Made by a program: the position numbers and the translations under genes. 64,000 bases of DNA. Source: Cyanobacteria bacterium SBLK. GTDB lineage: Bacteria; Cyanobacteriota; Cyanobacteriia; Cyanobacteriales; Spirulinaceae. Location of the stretch: contig JAGHZQ010000056.1 of the NCBI GenBank assembly GCA_017746715.1, positions 1-64,000 of the forward strand, given 5' to 3'. Within the stretch, counting starts at the first letter, position 1, and each line of letters opens with the position of its first letter. This document shows positions 8,942-17,714 of the stretch, piece by piece. The notes under the pieces are model-generated. The model was not told where the DNA came from and did not search any database. It was given only the letters and a program-made list of their open reading frames with translations.

Positions 8942-9338
8942 GGCGATCGCGTCGGATGAAAGGAGAAGTATCAATCATAACTCTAGATTGTCCTTCATTA
9001 TTGCGTACCTGCGAACAAATCGGACGAAACCGATCGCTCTCTTTTTGGAATCTTCACCGGAGTTTTTGAATTCTTTAATTTTGACGAACAAAATGCGCGA
9101 TCGCCCGAAAAATTCTATATCGAGCGATCGCAAGTTGAAAAATAACCCGTCGAACCGAACTTAAAAAAGCAAATCGCGCTAAGATTTGGGCAGATCGAGC
9201 ATCGGCTGTGATGGAACGAGGAGGAAACCGTCGCGATCGCCCTGATTTTTGCCGCAGCAACGCGAGAGCGTAACCTCTGATACAATATTGCCTTCCCACC
9301 AACCGAGAAAATAAGCAAGAGTTCCGATATTCGAGTCG
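8942..9338. other. Intergenic region between divergent metH and response-regulator genes
   Basis: About 400 bases without a convincing gene. Several GCGATCGC copies; promoters for both divergent genes must lie here, but no clear -35/-10 pair, riboswitch or strong hairpin could be pointed to. Confidence 0.5.
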
Positions 9339-10022
9339 ATGCGAATTCTTCTTGTTGAAGACGACCTGCAACTTTCAGAATCTTTAGCCGAAGCCCTAAC
9401 CAGTCAAGGCGATCGCGTGGATATGGCAACGGATGGCGAAATCGCTTGGCAGTTTTTAAAAACTTTGACCTACGATCTGTTACTACTCGATGTTACCTTA
9501 CCCAAACTCGACGGGATTGGTCTCTGTCGAAGAGTGCGATCGCGGGGTTATCTTCTCCCCATTCTCATGTTAACGGCACGAGATACGACCCATGATAAAA
9601 TTGTCGGACTCGATGCTGGGGCAGATGTTTATATGGTCAAACCCTTCAATTTAGGGGAATTACTCGCCCAAATTCGCGCCTTGATGCGTCGGGGACAAGT
9701 TGCACCAACTCCCGTCCTGTCTTGGGAAAACTTAAGTTTAAATCCCAGTACCTACGAAGTGACCTATGGCGATCGACCCTTGCGTTTAACCCCTAAAGAG
9801 TTTGCCATTTTAGAATTATTATTGCGTCACGGCAAACAAGTCTTAAATCGCTGTTTTATTATCGAGTCGCTTTGGTCGCTGGAAAATTCTCCCGGTGAAG
9901 AGACGGTGAAAGTTCATATTAAGAGTTTGCGAAAAAAATTACGCCATGCGGGTGCACCTAAAGATTGGATTCAAACCGTACATGGTTTGGGGTATCGCCT
10001 TAAATCAAGCCAGAAAAACTAA
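9339..10022 (+). CDS. OmpR/PhoB-type response regulator
   Basis: 227 residues. Receiver domain at 1-115: acidic pocket VEDD, phosphoacceptor Asp51 in LLLLDVTLP, conserved Lys in YMVKPFN. Winged-helix DNA-binding domain at 130-222: LTPKEFAILELLLRHG and the recognition helix region ETVKVHIKSLRKKL, ending GLGYRL. A transcription factor activated by phosphorylation. No histidine kinase is adjacent, so it is an orphan here and its partner is unknown. Confidence 0.93.
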   Translation: MRILLVEDDLQLSESLAEALTSQGDRVDMATDGEIAWQFLKTLTYDLLLLDVTLPKLDGIGLCRRVRSRGYLLPILMLTARDTTHDKIVGLDAGADVYMVKPFNLGELLAQIRALMRRGQVAPTPVLSWENLSLNPSTYEVTYGDRPLRLTPKEFAILELLLRHGKQVLNRCFIIESLWSLENSPGEETVKVHIKSLRKKLRHAGAPKDWIQTVHGLGYRLKSSQKN

Positions 10023-10100
10023 TCCTAACCCAGAAGGTGCTGTATAGTCTCTGGCATGGCTGCGCTTTTTCAGACTTGCGGCGTGTTACTGTTCTCGCAA

Positions 10101-12140
10101 TCAATTTATTTTGCTTTCTTCTGCGTCGAGGCGAAATAATAGTAAACGCACGGCACGATCTGCGGGATTTTTTTGTTGTAAGTCTAGGAGGATTTCTCTT
10201 GCTTCCATATTTTGACCGCGATCGCATAAACGAACGGCTTTTTCGAATAAGGGTTTGGTTTCGGTTTTAAAATCTTTCAATTCTGAGGCATCGGCTTCGT
10301 AAACTTCATAAATTTTGATAGCTTCTTTTTTACCTTTGACGATAATTTGACCGAGAAAGCGATGAGCATAGCGATCGGCATTCGGTAATCGCTTTAAAGT
10401 TTCTTCACTCATTAAAATACTCGCACCGCATTGCTTGGTTGCTGTCTCCAAACGAGAGGCTAAATTAACGGCATCGGCAATGACTGTGGTGTCCATCCGT
10501 TGCTTTTCTCCTACAGTTCCTAGCATTAAATTGCCGCAATGCAAACCGATTCCGATTTGAATGGTCGGATAGCCCGTTTCGTGACAGTCTTTGTTAAACA
10601 ATTTGACTTGATTTTGCATGGCGATCGCGGCGTTTACAGCATTTGCCGGACTGTGATAAAATAGCGCCATAATTGCATCGCCAATATATTTATCAATAAA
10701 ACCGTGATGTTCGCGAATGATAGGACTCACTTGCAACAGATAGGCATTGAGAAAGTTAAAATTTTGTTCGGGGGACATTCTTTCTGAAATGCTGGTAAAG
10801 GACCGAATATCAGAGAATAATACCGTCATTTCTTGATGAATGCGATCGCCCAGTTGAATGTCAATAATGCTATCTTTTCCTAAGAAATTAACAAATTCAT
10901 GGGGGATGAAGCGACTCGATGCTAAATTATATGCCTTGAGATAGTTCTGTGCTTCCGTAAAGCGACGTTCTAGGATAAAAGCCAAACAAAGTAAAAATAC
11001 CAGCATCCCCCAATAATAAAGCTGAATTCTCCAGAGATGAAAGGGAGAAAGGTAAACAAAAATATCGTGCACTGAAGTTAACAAAAAGAGAGAGAAGCCA
11101 AAAGTAAAAATCTTAGCTTCGGGTTTTCCTCGCAAGGATGTTTTGATAGCGATCGCAATTAAAGTTATTGCGGTCAGAATTCCTAAAATTTGCGTGGGTA
11201 GCGCAGCAGTACCCCATGTTAAAATCCGATTTCCAGCCAAAATCAAAGCCAAAACGGCATAAAAAAGATGAATTTGCCATAACCGGCGAGGAATTGCCAA
11301 CCGTCCGACTCCAAAAAGATGCTCGAAAAAGAGGCAAATACTGACAGGAATTAAATGAAAAGCTGTATGGTGAATATAAGTCCAAGTTACTTTGTAGTCA
11401 AAGAGAAGGCGCACGCTTTCGGTGGGCGTAATTGTATAAATGCCAATGAGAAAGGAAACCAAACCAAAAGAGAGATAAATATTCCATTGCTTTTTGAGGA
11501 TCGCGATCGCGATCGGTAACATTCCGCAAAATATAAATAATAAACCGAGAGCGATCTTGATGCTATCTCCCAAAATTAATTTTTTAATGAGATCGGGTTT
11601 ATTGCCAATGGTTAAAATTCCATTCATTCCTAAAGGAATGGGTAAATTATTTTTATGATAAACTTTGATAAAAAGATGGCTATTTTGCCCATTAGATTGA
11701 AGTGGAACGATGGGAAATTCTCCTTCTTTAGCTTTGAGATTGCCCTGATTGTCCAACTCGTCAAAAATATAGATTAATTCACCCTGAAAATATGCCTCTA
11801 AAAGATTGGGAATTCCTCGAAAATAAAGACTGGGAAATGGCCAATTTCCTTCGGGTAAGGGGACGCTTAACCAATATATCTTTTCTCGAGATCGTGGGGG
11901 TAGTTTGGCAGGTAGGGTTAAAGCGATCCATTCGGGACTTTTTGGCGTTTCGAGAACCCATAAAGGAAAACCGTATTCATTTTGAGGAGAATCCCCCCAA
12001 TGAACTTGCCATCCTTGTTTGATTTCGATTGGAGGGGAATTGGTATGGTAAAATTTTGCACTAACGGGAGTGGAGAAAAGTAAAAAGAGGATTCCCCAAC
12101 ATAATAACAGTCGGACACCGTTCAAAAATTTCAACCTCAT
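10101..12140 (-). CDS. Class III adenylate/guanylate cyclase with 7TM sensor (7TMR-DISM-like)
   Basis: 679 residues. An N-terminal signal/TM segment is followed by a periplasmic domain of about 170 residues, seven closely spaced TM helices (about 195-395), then a class III cyclase domain (about 440-620). Metal aspartates are in LFSDIRSFTS and KYIGDAIMA; the base-recognition region reads RMDTTVIADAVNLASRLE. A short C-terminal TPR-like helical tail follows. It probably makes cAMP in response to an extracellular cue. The start at 12140 is supported by GGGGAGGA seven bases upstream; the longer frame begins with a TTG at 12161. It is convergent with the response regulator, 78 bases apart. Substrate choice (ATP or GTP) is not certain. 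Confidence 0.85.
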   Translation of the reverse strand: MRLKFLNGVRLLLCWGILFLLFSTPVSAKFYHTNSPPIEIKQGWQVHWGDSPQNEYGFPLWVLETPKSPEWIALTLPAKLPPRSREKIYWLSVPLPEGNWPFPSLYFRGIPNLLEAYFQGELIYIFDELDNQGNLKAKEGEFPIVPLQSNGQNSHLFIKVYHKNNLPIPLGMNGILTIGNKPDLIKKLILGDSIKIALGLLFIFCGMLPIAIAILKKQWNIYLSFGLVSFLIGIYTITPTESVRLLFDYKVTWTYIHHTAFHLIPVSICLFFEHLFGVGRLAIPRRLWQIHLFYAVLALILAGNRILTWGTAALPTQILGILTAITLIAIAIKTSLRGKPEAKIFTFGFSLFLLTSVHDIFVYLSPFHLWRIQLYYWGMLVFLLCLAFILERRFTEAQNYLKAYNLASSRFIPHEFVNFLGKDSIIDIQLGDRIHQEMTVLFSDIRSFTSISERMSPEQNFNFLNAYLLQVSPIIREHHGFIDKYIGDAIMALFYHSPANAVNAAIAMQNQVKLFNKDCHETGYPTIQIGIGLHCGNLMLGTVGEKQRMDTTVIADAVNLASRLETATKQCGASILMSEETLKRLPNADRYAHRFLGQIIVKGKKEAIKIYEVYEADASELKDFKTETKPLFEKAVRLCDRGQNMEAREILLDLQQKNPADRAVRLLLFRLDAEESKIN

Positions 12141-12389
12141 TGAGAAGTCCTCCCCATGCAAAATATGCCCGTTCGCGAAGTGTGGCTTTAGCCGTATCGC
12201 TAACTCATTTTACGATGTCCCCTTCACTGTTTCGATCGCAATCGAGGATGATAATCCTAATATACCCCCACGATAGAAAAAAGTAGAGGCGATCGCAAAG
12301 AGACTGTAAAATCGTTGACTATTGCGATACTATCTTAATAATACTCAAACGATATGCCCCCATTTTTAAGGTTGAAGAGCGATCGCAAT

Positions 12390-13013
12390 TTATTTATGTT
12401 CAAAAATACCCTGAAATTGCAATAAATCTAAAGCAACGAAGACGGGTAAACATTCAAAGCACTGTTGCGTTAATTCTAAGCGTTCTTCTCTGGCTAACAT
12501 CGCCATCAGTTTTTTTCTAGCATTAATTAGATAACGCACGTCGTTAGCCGCATAACGCAGTTGTTCTTCGGTTAAATTCTTGGGATTGCCCCAATCAGAA
12601 CTTTGAGAGGATTTATCGAGTTCTATTCCTTCTAATTCTTGAATGAGGGCTTTTAAACCGTGAGAAGTGGTGTAAGTGCGAGCGAGTTTACTGGCAATTT
12701 TAGTACAGAAAACGGGATTGGTGTCAATCGAAAATGTATGTTTGAATTGGGCTAAATCAAAGCGGGCATAATGAAAAATTTTGACAACATTGGCATCCTC
12801 CATCAAGATTTTAAGATTAGGAGCTTCAGTTTGACTGCGTTCGATGCGAATAACGGTGACAAAATCGCGATCGTCGCATAACTGTACCAAACAAAGGCGA
12901 TCGCGATGAGGAATCAATCCCATCGTTTCCGTATCTGCCGCGATCGCTTCAGCTTGACGATATCGTGCTAAAGTTTCCTCATCGAGATCGCGATCGCATA
13001 TCTGAAAGTCCAT
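12390..13013 (-). CDS. RNase D-like 3'-5' exonuclease
   Basis: 207 residues: only the DEDDy exonuclease domain, without the HRDC domains of E. coli RNase D. Motifs: Exo I ADTETMG, Exo II region HYARFDLAQF, Exo III with YAANDVRYL (catalytic Tyr and Asp). This short form is widespread in cyanobacteria; expected role is 3' trimming of structured RNA such as tRNA precursors. AGGGG lies just upstream of the ATG. 38 bases separate it from trpB upstream; that spacer carries a GTGAGTG-type tandem repeat (about 13026-13050). Confidence 0.85.
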   Translation of the reverse strand: MDFQICDRDLDEETLARYRQAEAIAADTETMGLIPHRDRLCLVQLCDDRDFVTVIRIERSQTEAPNLKILMEDANVVKIFHYARFDLAQFKHTFSIDTNPVFCTKIASKLARTYTTSHGLKALIQELEGIELDKSSQSSDWGNPKNLTEEQLRYAANDVRYLINARKKLMAMLAREERLELTQQCFECLPVFVALDLLQFQGIFEHK

Positions 13014-13051
13014 ATTTCCCCTAACTGGTGAGTGGTGAGTGGTGAGTGTTC

Positions 13052-14290
13052 CTAACTCTTTTCCAAAAACTTCGCTACGGTTTGCACGTCCTTATCGCCG
13101 CGTCCGGAACAATTAATGACAATGCGAGGACTACCTTCGAGTTGAGGACAGAGAGTTTCGAGATAAGCGATCGCGTGGGAGGTTTCCAAAGCGGGAATAA
13201 TCCCTTCTAAACGAGATAAGCGTTGAAAGGCGGCAACGGCATCGGCATCGGTCACATTATAATACTCCGCCCGTCTTGTATCTTTTAAATAACTATGTTC
13301 TGGACCCACTCCGGGGTAATCCAGTCCGGCACTGATAGAATGGGCCTCAATAATTTGTCCTTCTCCATCTTGAAGGACGTAACTCATAGCACCGTGTAAT
13401 ACTCCGGGTTGACCTTTTGTCAGGGTTGCCGCGTGTTTTTCCGTTTCCGCTCCTTCTCCTGCGGCTTCTACTCCGATCAGGCGTACCGAAGAATCTTTGA
13501 CAAACTCGTAAAATAATCCCATCGCATTAGATCCGCCTCCAATACACGCTAACAAAATATCCGGAAGTCCGCCCCATTTTTCTCGGCACTGCTGGCGCGT
13601 TTCTCGGCCGATAATCGCGTGAAAGTCCCGTACCATCATGGGATAGGGATGAGGACCCGCGACAGAACCTAAAATATAATGAGTAGTTTCTACATTCGTT
13701 ACCCAATCGCGAATGGCTTCTGAGGTGGCATCCTTAAGAGTCCCCGTCCCGGCTTCGACGGGTTGCACCGTCGCCCCTAACAAGCGCATCCGAAAGACAT
13801 TCAAGGATTGGCGTTCCATATCGCAAACGCCCATATAAATGACGCATTCCAAGCCAAAACGGGCGCAAACCGTAGCCGTTGCAACACCATGCTGTCCCGC
13901 CCCGGTTTCGGCGATGATACGACCCTTACCCATGCGTTTCGCTAGTAGGACTTGAGCGAGGGCATTATTGATTTTATGCGCTCCTGTATGGTTTAAATCC
14001 TCTCTTTTCAGATAAATTTGTGCTCCCGTACCATCGGGCTTGGCGTAATGTTGAGTGAGGCGTTCGGCGAAATAGAGGGGGGAGGGTCGTCCCACGTAGT
14101 CTTTCAATAAGCCATCGAGTTCGTCCTGAAAATCCGAATCGTCCTTGTAGCGAGCGATCGCCCTTTCTAATTCACTCAACGCGGGCATGAGAGTTTCGGG
14201 AACGTATTTGCCGCCAAAGGTGCCGAAACGGCCAAGGCGATCGGGGAGTTGGGTGCGAACGGTAGAGGGGCGTAGGGGAGTTGCAGTCAT
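13052..14290 (-). CDS. trpB: Tryptophan synthase beta subunit
   Basis: 412 residues, usual length for TrpB1. Seen: FGTFGGKYVPETLMPAL near the N-terminus, the PLP lysine in HTGAHKINNA (Lys106), the phosphate-binding GGGSN loop, and CSGRGDKD at the C-terminus. It condenses indole with serine in the alpha2-beta2 complex; trpA is not adjacent, as is common in cyanobacteria where trp genes are scattered. Transcribed toward the RNase D-like gene, probably one transcript. Confidence 0.97.
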   Translation of the reverse strand: MTATPLRPSTVRTQLPDRLGRFGTFGGKYVPETLMPALSELERAIARYKDDSDFQDELDGLLKDYVGRPSPLYFAERLTQHYAKPDGTGAQIYLKREDLNHTGAHKINNALAQVLLAKRMGKGRIIAETGAGQHGVATATVCARFGLECVIYMGVCDMERQSLNVFRMRLLGATVQPVEAGTGTLKDATSEAIRDWVTNVETTHYILGSVAGPHPYPMMVRDFHAIIGRETRQQCREKWGGLPDILLACIGGGSNAMGLFYEFVKDSSVRLIGVEAAGEGAETEKHAATLTKGQPGVLHGAMSYVLQDGEGQIIEAHSISAGLDYPGVGPEHSYLKDTRRAEYYNVTDADAVAAFQRLSRLEGIIPALETSHAIAYLETLCPQLEGSPRIVINCSGRGDKDVQTVAKFLEKS

Positions 14291-14300
14291 TTCAATTATT

Positions 14301-14330
14301 AATTATCAATTATCAATTATCAATTATCAA
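14301..14330. repeat. Heptamer tandem repeat
   Basis: Four consecutive AATTATC units just upstream of the trpB start codon on the minus strand. A simple-sequence repeat of this sort can vary in copy number by slippage; any effect on trpB expression is speculation. Confidence 0.8.
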
Positions 14331-14485
14331 CGATTAATGATCAATGGCCGCCGGCTCGAGCAGAATACGAAGTTTTCAATATTTTAAGCGATCGCGAAAC
14401 GGTCGAAGAAGTTCGCTAAGATTGAGGGGTCAAGAAAATCGGGTCTCTCAAACCCTTTCATTTCATTGCTCTCAAGGGCATCATA

Positions 14486-14920
14486 ATGCTGAGTTCCACC
14501 TTCCTTTGGCTCGTTGCTGGCGTAATTCTCTGTTTGATGGAGTTGCTCTTTCCTACGGCTTTTACTGAGTTTATGATGGGGATCTCTGCCCTTTTTGTGG
14601 CGCTCATTTCCCTCGTGCTGCCCCACTCCGGCTTGCAAATTGCCCTCTGGATGGTTTGTTCGACCTTACTGGTGCTCCTCTCCCGCCGCATTTTCACCCC
14701 CCAGCGCAAAAGCACGACCCTTGAAGATAAAACCGAAGGCGAAACCCTGACGGAAATTCCTGCCGGAAGAACGGGACGAATTTTATACGAGGGGAATTCT
14801 TGGCCAGGGAAATGCAGTCATGAAAGCCTTACGATCGCCTCGGGGCAAAAAGTTTATATTGTCGGACGAGAAGGCAATACGTTAATCGTCCTGCCGCAAT
14901 CTTTACTCGAAGGAGAATAA
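14486..14920 (+). CDS. NfeD family membrane protein
   Basis: 144 residues: three hydrophobic segments in the first 70 (short NfeD1b type, no N-terminal ClpP-like protease), then a soluble OB-fold domain (about 85-144; AGRTGRILYEG, VYIVGREGNTLIV). NfeD proteins pair with SPFH proteins in membrane microdomains; the next gene, two bases downstream, encodes exactly such a partner. Translation of the second gene probably depends on this one. Confidence 0.88.
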   Translation: MLSSTFLWLVAGVILCLMELLFPTAFTEFMMGISALFVALISLVLPHSGLQIALWMVCSTLLVLLSRRIFTPQRKSTTLEDKTEGETLTEIPAGRTGRILYEGNSWPGKCSHESLTIASGQKVYIVGREGNTLIVLPQSLLEGE

Positions 14921-14922
14921 CA

Positions 14923-15927
14923 ATGGGACAGTTTTTCCTCTTAATTGTTTTAGCATTTGGCGGTTCTGCACTTTTAGGTTCTGTGAGAATCGTCAATGAA
15001 AAAAATGAAGCATTGGTGGAAAGTTTGGGGAGTTATAAGAAAAAACTCACCCCTGGTTTAAATTTTGTCGTTCCGTTTATTGACAAGATTGTTTATCAAG
15101 AAACCATTAGGGAAAAAGTTCTCGATATTCCGCCCCAACAGTGCATTACAAAAGATAATGTTGCTATCAGTGCCGATGCTGTTGTCTATTGGAAAATCAT
15201 GGATATGGAACGCGCTTATTATCGCGTTGAAAGTCTCAAAACGGCAATGGAAAATTTGGTTTTGACGCAAATTCGTTCGGAAATGGGAAAGCTCGAACTC
15301 GATCAAACTTTTACGGCCAGAACGGAAGTGAACGAAACCCTTTTGCGAGAGTTGGATATTGCTACAGATCCTTGGGGCGTGAAAGTAACAAGGGTAGAGC
15401 TACGCAATATTACCCCCTCTAAAGCCGTACAAGATTCCATGGAATTACAAATGTCGGCAGAACGGAAAAAACGAGCGGCGATTTTGACTTCTGAGGGGGA
15501 AAGAGATGCGGCAATTAATGAATCGAAAGGAAAGGCAGAAGCGCGAGTTTTAGAAGCAGAAGCGGCTAAAACTGCTTCTATTTTACGGGCAGAAGCACAA
15601 CAGCAAGCAACGATTTTAAAAGCGAAAGCCGATGCGGAACAAGAAGTGCTCAAAGCACAGGCAACCGCTCGCGCGATCGACATCATTGCTGCAAAAATGA
15701 AGGACGATCCCCAAGCCAAAGAAACGTTACAATTTCTCTTAGCACAACATTATTTAGATATGGGAGCAGCCATTGGCAGCAGCGAAAGTAGCAAAGTCAT
15801 GTTTATGGATCCTCGCAATATGGTGTCTACCTTAGAGGGGGTTCGTTCTGTTATTAGCAATAATGCTGGAAATACTGGTAGTTTGGATTTAGAATTAGAA
15901 AAATTCGATCGCCATTCGGCCGGCTAA
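14923..15927 (+). CDS. SPFH/stomatin-prohibitin family protein (QmcA-like)
   Basis: 334 residues: an N-terminal hydrophobic anchor, the SPFH domain (about 20-190; NEALVESLGSYKK, PGLNFVVPFID), then an Ala/Glu/Lys-rich coiled coil (about 180-265) and a C-terminal tail. Forms large oligomeric membrane cages and modulates membrane proteases. AAGGAG sits close upstream of its ATG, inside the end of the nfeD-like gene. A second SPFH gene lies at 41089-41919. Confidence 0.92.
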   Translation: MGQFFLLIVLAFGGSALLGSVRIVNEKNEALVESLGSYKKKLTPGLNFVVPFIDKIVYQETIREKVLDIPPQQCITKDNVAISADAVVYWKIMDMERAYYRVESLKTAMENLVLTQIRSEMGKLELDQTFTARTEVNETLLRELDIATDPWGVKVTRVELRNITPSKAVQDSMELQMSAERKKRAAILTSEGERDAAINESKGKAEARVLEAEAAKTASILRAEAQQQATILKAKADAEQEVLKAQATARAIDIIAAKMKDDPQAKETLQFLLAQHYLDMGAAIGSSESSKVMFMDPRNMVSTLEGVRSVISNNAGNTGSLDLELEKFDRHSAG

Positions 15928-15934
15928 AATATAG

Positions 15935-15986
15935 GTAGGGACATCGTAAGGGACATAGTATACAATATCTTATACCGCGTCCCTAC
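15935..15986. repeat. Imperfect inverted repeat between convergent genes
   Basis: GTAGGGAC at 15935 pairs with GTCCCTAC ending at 15986; inner parts (TAGTATAC / GTATA-like) pair partly. GTAGGGAC...GTCCCTAC palindromes are a frequent intergenic repeat in cyanobacteria. Position between the SPFH gene and the zur-like gene would suit a bidirectional terminator, though no T-run follows. Confidence 0.55.
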
Positions 15987-16372
15987 TGGTTTTGTTCTTT
16001 TTGACAGCGATCGCACAGGCCGAAAAACTCCAGCGTATGGTAGTAAACTTTAAACTGATAAGATTGCTGTAATTCTTGTTCGAGTTGGCTCACGGGACAT
16101 TTTGCAAGGGGAATGGAGCAACCGCAATTGAGACAGGTGAGATAGTGGCGATCGCGTTGCACGAGATTGTAGAGGGATTCCCCATTGCCAAGGGTTCGCA
16201 CCCGCACGACTCCCTCCAATTTTAAGGCTTCCAAACCGCGATAAACTGTCGCCAGTCCGATATTGTGCTTCTGATTTCGCAGTTCGACATACAAATCCTG
16301 TGCCGAAATCGGACGATTTAAAACTTTCAGAAGGCTGAGTATTTTTTCTTGGGAACGAGTGCGAATTTTCAT
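15983..16372 (-). CDS. Fur-family regulator, Zur/FurB-like
   Basis: 129 residues. Winged-helix domain 1-75 (SAQDLYVELRNQ, GLATVYRGLEALKLEG), dimerisation domain with two CxxC pairs (Cys80/Cys83 and Cys120/Cys123) that hold a structural zinc. From memory of the family, the C-terminal sequence (HYLTCLNCG, YHTLEFFGLC) resembles cyanobacterial Zur (FurB) more than FurA or PerR. Expected role: zinc-dependent repression of zinc uptake genes. No zur box was recognised in its own upstream region. Confidence 0.82.
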   Translation of the reverse strand: MKIRTRSQEKILSLLKVLNRPISAQDLYVELRNQKHNIGLATVYRGLEALKLEGVVRVRTLGNGESLYNLVQRDRHYLTCLNCGCSIPLAKCPVSQLEQELQQSYQFKVYYHTLEFFGLCDRCQKEQNQ

Positions 16373-16616
16373 GGATTACCCTAGCGATCGCGATGCTAAC
16401 AAGATATTTTGCCAGTTTGCAAGGTGACAGATTTTTGCTTTGACCGACCCTCTCATACTATACTATACTTCTGGAGTCTTAGATTAAATAGTAACCTACC
16501 TCTTAACCTCTTTCAAGAAACCCACCCCCAACCCCTCCCAAGAGGGGGATAAATGCCCACACATCGGACTGACTGGGGGTCAACCCATAACCAATAACGA
16601 ATAACCCACAATCAAT

Positions 16617-16877
16617 ATGCAATTTCAAGCAAAAATTTATGTTACGTTGCGTCCTTCGGTTCTCGATCCCGCTGGAGTTGCCATACAATCGGGATTAAAA
16701 CAATTAGGATACGAAATGGTAGATGGGGTGAGAATTGGTAAATATATTGAATTGAATTTGAGGGCTGAAAATGAAACCAGTGCCAAGGAACAACTCGATC
16801 GAATGTGCGATCGCTTCTTAGCCAATCCCGTCATTGAAAATTATCGTTTTGAACTCCAAGAATTAGCGATCGCTTAA
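16617..16877 (+). CDS. purS: Phosphoribosylformylglycinamidine synthase subunit PurS
   Basis: 86 residues, typical PurS length. MQFQAKIYVTLRPSVLDP is the conserved start, with LDPAG and VRIGKYIEL typical of the family. PurS bridges PurL and PurQ in the FGAM synthase complex and allows ammonia channelling in purine synthesis. purQ is not directly downstream here, where the next gene is convergent. Confidence 0.95.
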   Translation: MQFQAKIYVTLRPSVLDPAGVAIQSGLKQLGYEMVDGVRIGKYIELNLRAENETSAKEQLDRMCDRFLANPVIENYRFELQELAIA

Positions 16878-16916
16878 ACTTTATCACGCGAAAAGAAGCA
16901 TTGTTTAGGATTGAGT

Positions 16917-17411
16917 TTAGGGTTTGACTTTGTTACGCTGTCGCAATAAATTTGCTAGAGAATTAGCTTCTTTTCGTGCTTCCTGCGGGACTGTGAAATG
17001 TTGCTTGTTTTTCAATCGGACGCGATGAGACGATAAAACTAAAACTCCTTTTTCCGTTTGGTGAAGATGGGGCACTTTAACGTCTTCATAGCTGCAAATG
17101 CGTTCGGGAAACCAGTGATGTCCTAAGTTTTTGCGAAAATGAATACTGCCGCGATCCACGCGATCGCCGATTTCTTGAAATTCAGCGATCGCTGTTGCTA
17201 ATTCCGTTGATAATTGATGAATTTTTATTGCTTTTTCTTCCAATTGTTGCAGATTTGTGGTAAATTCTTCTGGATTTGCTCCCTCTATATTGGCGATCGC
17301 ATTTTTGGGAGGCTTGGGGATGGGAAAAGTAGCAGGTTTGCGAGTTGGGTAATTTCCACCGGGAAGACAGGTTAAATGTTTATTTTGCGGGGTTTGTGGC
17401 GATCGAGTCAT
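16917..17411 (-). CDS. Conserved-looking hypothetical protein
   Basis: 164 residues from the ATG at 17411 (an in-frame TTG lies at 17423). Not recognised. The N-terminal 50 residues are Pro/Thr-rich and likely disordered; residues about 55-90 form a helical stretch (QQLEEKAIKIHQLSTELATA); the C-terminal half has SIHFRKNLGHHWFPERICS and a basic end. No signal peptide or TM segment. Convergent with purS. Confidence 0.55.
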   Translation of the reverse strand: MTRSPQTPQNKHLTCLPGGNYPTRKPATFPIPKPPKNAIANIEGANPEEFTTNLQQLEEKAIKIHQLSTELATAIAEFQEIGDRVDRGSIHFRKNLGHHWFPERICSYEDVKVPHLHQTEKGVLVLSSHRVRLKNKQHFTVPQEARKEANSLANLLRQRNKVKP

Positions 17412-17614
17412 AATGGCAATCAAACGGGAATAGGGTTGTGAAATAGTAAGAAAATACTTTAGTATACTTGTCTATTTTCGTCAAGGTTTATTTTTCGCGT
17501 AATAATTTTGCGCTCGAGGCGATCGCTCAAAATCTGTAGGAAATTGACCTTTCTCGATTGACCGAAGCGGAGTAGATCGGTATTTACGAATTGCCCTGAA
17601 GGCATGCTTATGAT

Positions 17615-17633
17615 GAAAGTCGAAGCGACTTTC
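17615..17633. other. Perfect hairpin in the 5' region of the hybrid kinase operon
   Basis: GAAAGTCG AAG CGACTTTC: an eight-base stem with a three-base loop, 80 bases before the kinase start codon. There is no T-run, so it is not a classical terminator. It may be a 5' UTR structure or half of a repeat. Confidence 0.4.
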
Positions 17634-17714
17634 AAGATCGTGCCAGTTTCTAATTTGGCGTGACAGAATGGATAGAAGGGTGCTTCGGGATAAACTTCTA
17701 TACCGATCGCAACA

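Noticed and set aside
8942..9338. Cobalamin riboswitch upstream of metH
   Set aside because: No B12-box (GCCACTG-type) sequence or matching fold was visible on the metH strand.
13026..13050. GTGAGTG tandem repeat between trpB and the RNase D-like gene as an iteron or origin
   Set aside because: Only about three short units, no DnaA-box cluster or AT-rich unwinding region nearby.
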